Positions 17,613 through 19,066 of a DNA stretch of 19,066 bases are shown piece after piece. The notes beneath the pieces are model-generated. The model was not told the DNA's origin and ran no database searches. It saw only the letters and a list, made by a program, of their open reading frames with translations. Numbering within the stretch: position 1 is the first letter of the stretch; every line of letters starts with the position of its first letter. Where the stretch lies: assembly GCA_009694165.1 (NCBI GenBank), contig SHVP01000046.1, positions 1-19,066 of the forward strand, written 5' to 3'. The stretch comes from Alphaproteobacteria bacterium (lineage in GTDB: Bacteria > Pseudomonadota > Alphaproteobacteria > SHVP01). The position numbers and the translations under genes were made by a program.

Positions 17613-18407
17613 TCAGGCCGGCGCCGGCCGCCGCCAGCGCCGGGCAAGAATGAGGGCGAGCGAGGCCAAAAGCGAGGTCGCCAGTCCGAGCGATAGACCG
17701 ATCGCGCTGCCCCAGCGGCCGGCCGAGAGATGCACGACCAACATCGCGACGCTGAAACCGACCAACGGCATCAACGAACCCGCCATCAACGCAGCGGTCG
17801 CCGCCCCGCCGACCCGGTTTAGCAAGATGACCAACATGCTGGTAAAGACGACCGGAAAGACGGCGGCGACCCCGGTCCAGCCGGGACCGAGCCATTCGCC
17901 CGAAAGGGCGACGGCGACGACCACGGCCGACACCAAGAGCGCCCGCATCGGCAGGTCGAACCAGCGCCGGGATGGCGCGCGGCCGGCCACCGCGTAGGGC
18001 CCGAGCAGGCGGGCGGCAAGGACGCCCGCAGCAAAGACCACCGCCGTCAAGGAAACGCCCGACCACGTCGTCCATGCCACGGTCCGGATCGCCACCACGG
18101 TGGCCATCCACGCGGCGAGCGCCCCGAGCAGCGCCCACGGACCGATCGTCCGCGGCGCCAGAAAGATCATCGTCAGGACGAAGGCGACCATCGCCGGATG
18201 CGCGGTCAGGCTGGCGAGGGCGCTGGCGGCGATGAAGTCGGACGGATGCTCGAGCGCAATGACGACATAGGCTGGTCCGGCCGAGATCGGCAGCGACGCC
18301 ACCAGGCCGGCCCAGAACGGGCCCGACCGCTCGGCCAAGGAGGTGGCGCCAATGACCACGACGGCAGCGACGGCCGCTTTGACAAACAGGGCAACGAACC
18401 ACTCCAT
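17613..18407 (-). CDS. Polytopic inner-membrane protein of unknown function
   Basis: The 264-residue product is almost wholly hydrophobic, with about eight likely membrane segments. They begin directly after MEWF (FVALFVKAAVAAVVVIGAT), and the protein ends in a short basic tail (RRWRRPAPA). Short loops carry LAERSGPFWAGLVASLPISAGP and ALSGEWLGPGW. The order of short loops and Gly/Pro-containing helices recalls small transporters or permeases, but I recognise no family and assign no substrate. ATG 18407 follows AGGCGG by about eight bases. An upstream extension would run through the divergent gap. It lies 69 bases before mcm on the same strand and so may be co-transcribed with it, and 88 bases from the divergent helicase gene. 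Confidence 0.75.
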   Translation of the reverse strand: MEWFVALFVKAAVAAVVVIGATSLAERSGPFWAGLVASLPISAGPAYVVIALEHPSDFIAASALASLTAHPAMVAFVLTMIFLAPRTIGPWALLGALAAWMATVVAIRTVAWTTWSGVSLTAVVFAAGVLAARLLGPYAVAGRAPSRRWFDLPMRALLVSAVVVAVALSGEWLGPGWTGVAAVFPVVFTSMLVILLNRVGGAATAALMAGSLMPLVGFSVAMLVVHLSAGRWGSAIGLSLGLATSLLASLALILARRWRRPAPA

Positions 18408-18495
18408 GGCCGGCCGCCTATATGGGCTTTTGCCGGGCGGTGCAAGCCGTCGTCTTCGCTTGCCAACGCCGGGCAAACGAGCAATCGTTGCCGCG

Positions 18496-19066
18496 ATGGT
18501 GGCGGACATTTTCCGCGAGTCACGCGTGACCGCGGTGCTTGGCCCGACCAATACGGGCAAGACCCACTTTGCGGTTGAGCGCATGCTCGGGCACGAAAGC
18601 GGCATGATCGGCCTGCCGCTGCGGTTGCTCGCCCGCGAGGTGTATGACCGCATCGTCGCCCTGAAGGGGCGTCGCCGCGTCGCCTTGATCACCGGCGAAG
18701 AAAAGGCCGTCCCCGAGGATCCCCGCTACTTCGTCTGCACCGTCGAGGCGATGCCGCTTGACCGCCGCGTCGCCTTTCTTGCCATCGACGAGATCCAGCT
18801 CGCCGCCGATCGCGAACGGGGACACGTGTTCACCGATCGGCTGCTGCATGCCCGCGGTTCGCTCGACACCATGTTCCTCGGCGCCGACACAATCCGCCCG
18901 CTGCTGCGCCGGTTGCTGCCCGAAGTCGAAGTCGTCAGCCGGCCGCGGTTTTCGACGCTGCGTTTCGCCGGCTACCGCAAGTTGTCCCGGTTGCCGGCCC
19001 GCTCGGCCGTCATCGCCTACACCGCCGAGGAGGTCTACGCGATCGCCGAGCTGCTGCGTCGCCAAC
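18496..19066 (+). CDS. SUV3-like ATP-dependent RNA helicase, N-terminal part (cut by window edge)
   Basis: The 190 residues visible before the right edge match the bacterial relatives of the mitochondrial degradosome helicase SUV3/SUPV3L1. Walker A is GPTNTGKTH (16-24), followed by the characteristic GMIGLPLRLLAREVYDR (36-52), then ITGEEK (65-70), CTVEAMPL and the Walker B box AIDEIQLA (97-104) in DEIQ form, then FTDRLLHARG and MFLGADTIRPLLRRLLP. The family unwinds duplex RNA, and in mitochondria it works with an exonuclease. In alphaproteobacteria its role is less studied. The frame stays open upstream to ATG 18406, but those 30 residues lack family resemblance, so ATG 18496 was preferred. 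TTG 18460 is another option. No clear ribosome binding site is present. Confidence 0.9.
   Translation, partial: MVADIFRESRVTAVLGPTNTGKTHFAVERMLGHESGMIGLPLRLLAREVYDRIVALKGRRRVALITGEEKAVPEDPRYFVCTVEAMPLDRRVAFLAIDEIQLAADRERGHVFTDRLLHARGSLDTMFLGADTIRPLLRRLLPEVEVVSRPRFSTLRFAGYRKLSRLPARSAVIAYTAEEVYAIAELLRRQ

Noticed and set aside
18417..18445. TTGCAC-17-TATAGG as a minus-strand promoter for the membrane-protein gene
   Set aside because: Transcription would start about three bases before ATG 18407, downstream of the AGGCGG ribosome binding site, so the two signals contradict each other. The -35 match is also weak.
18460..18476. TTGCC-7-GGCAA inverted repeat upstream of the SUV3-like gene as an operator
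   Set aside because: A five-base stem is expected by chance in sequence of this composition, and no regulator gene is nearby.

Overview
This is a GC-rich, densely coded chromosomal window. It most likely comes from an alphaproteobacterium, probably of the Rhodospirillales type. The grounds are the gene families and their order: a small anchored protein, a secreted helical protein and XerD, divergent from aroK-aroB and a CNNM/CBS protein; then bolA, a J-domain protein, cobS-cobT, a phytase-like esterase and rpmB; and a SUV3-like helicase. No rRNA, tRNA, CRISPR array, insertion sequence or prophage gene was seen.

Layout. 1-2265 (minus strand): an apparent three-gene operon of a 44-residue membrane-anchored protein, a 595-residue secreted helical protein and the N-terminal part of xerD, which runs off the left edge. 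2417-6277 (plus): aroK and aroB (ATGA overlap), a HlyC/CorC-type CNNM-CBS protein and an AEC-family permease. 6265-6555 (minus): bolA, overlapping the permease tail to tail. 6631-10119 (plus): a J-domain protein with an N-terminal Cys/His cluster, then cobS and cobT (TTGA overlap). 10138-10818 (minus): an F420/NADP-type oxidoreductase. 10927-11910 (plus): an exported phytase-like esterase, convergent with rpmB (11931-12212, minus), which has a good sigma70-type promoter.

12330-14757 (minus): a compact unit of a 76-residue protein, a 44-residue ORF, meaB and a two-module VOC protein. The last three are joined by overlapping stop and start codons (ATGA, then TGATG). 14894-15370 (plus): a DUF4389 membrane protein. 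15381-18407 (minus): an unknown polytopic membrane protein followed by methylmalonyl-CoA mutase. 18496-end (plus): a SUV3-like RNA helicase, cut by the right edge.

Functionally, two parts of cobalamin biology lie close together. cobS and cobT encode two subunits of the aerobic cobaltochelatase that inserts cobalt during B12 synthesis. mcm and meaB encode the B12-dependent mutase that makes succinyl-CoA from methylmalonyl-CoA and the GTPase that protects and loads it. The remaining genes are housekeeping or of unknown role.

The least explained elements are the small proteins (2131-2265, 14527-14757, 14347-14481), the secreted protein next to XerD, the two-module VOC protein coupled to meaB, and the unknown membrane protein ahead of mcm. 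I found no clear evidence of a wholly new multi-gene system. The meaB-linked unit and the xerD-linked unit are the best candidates for unrecognised functional links.
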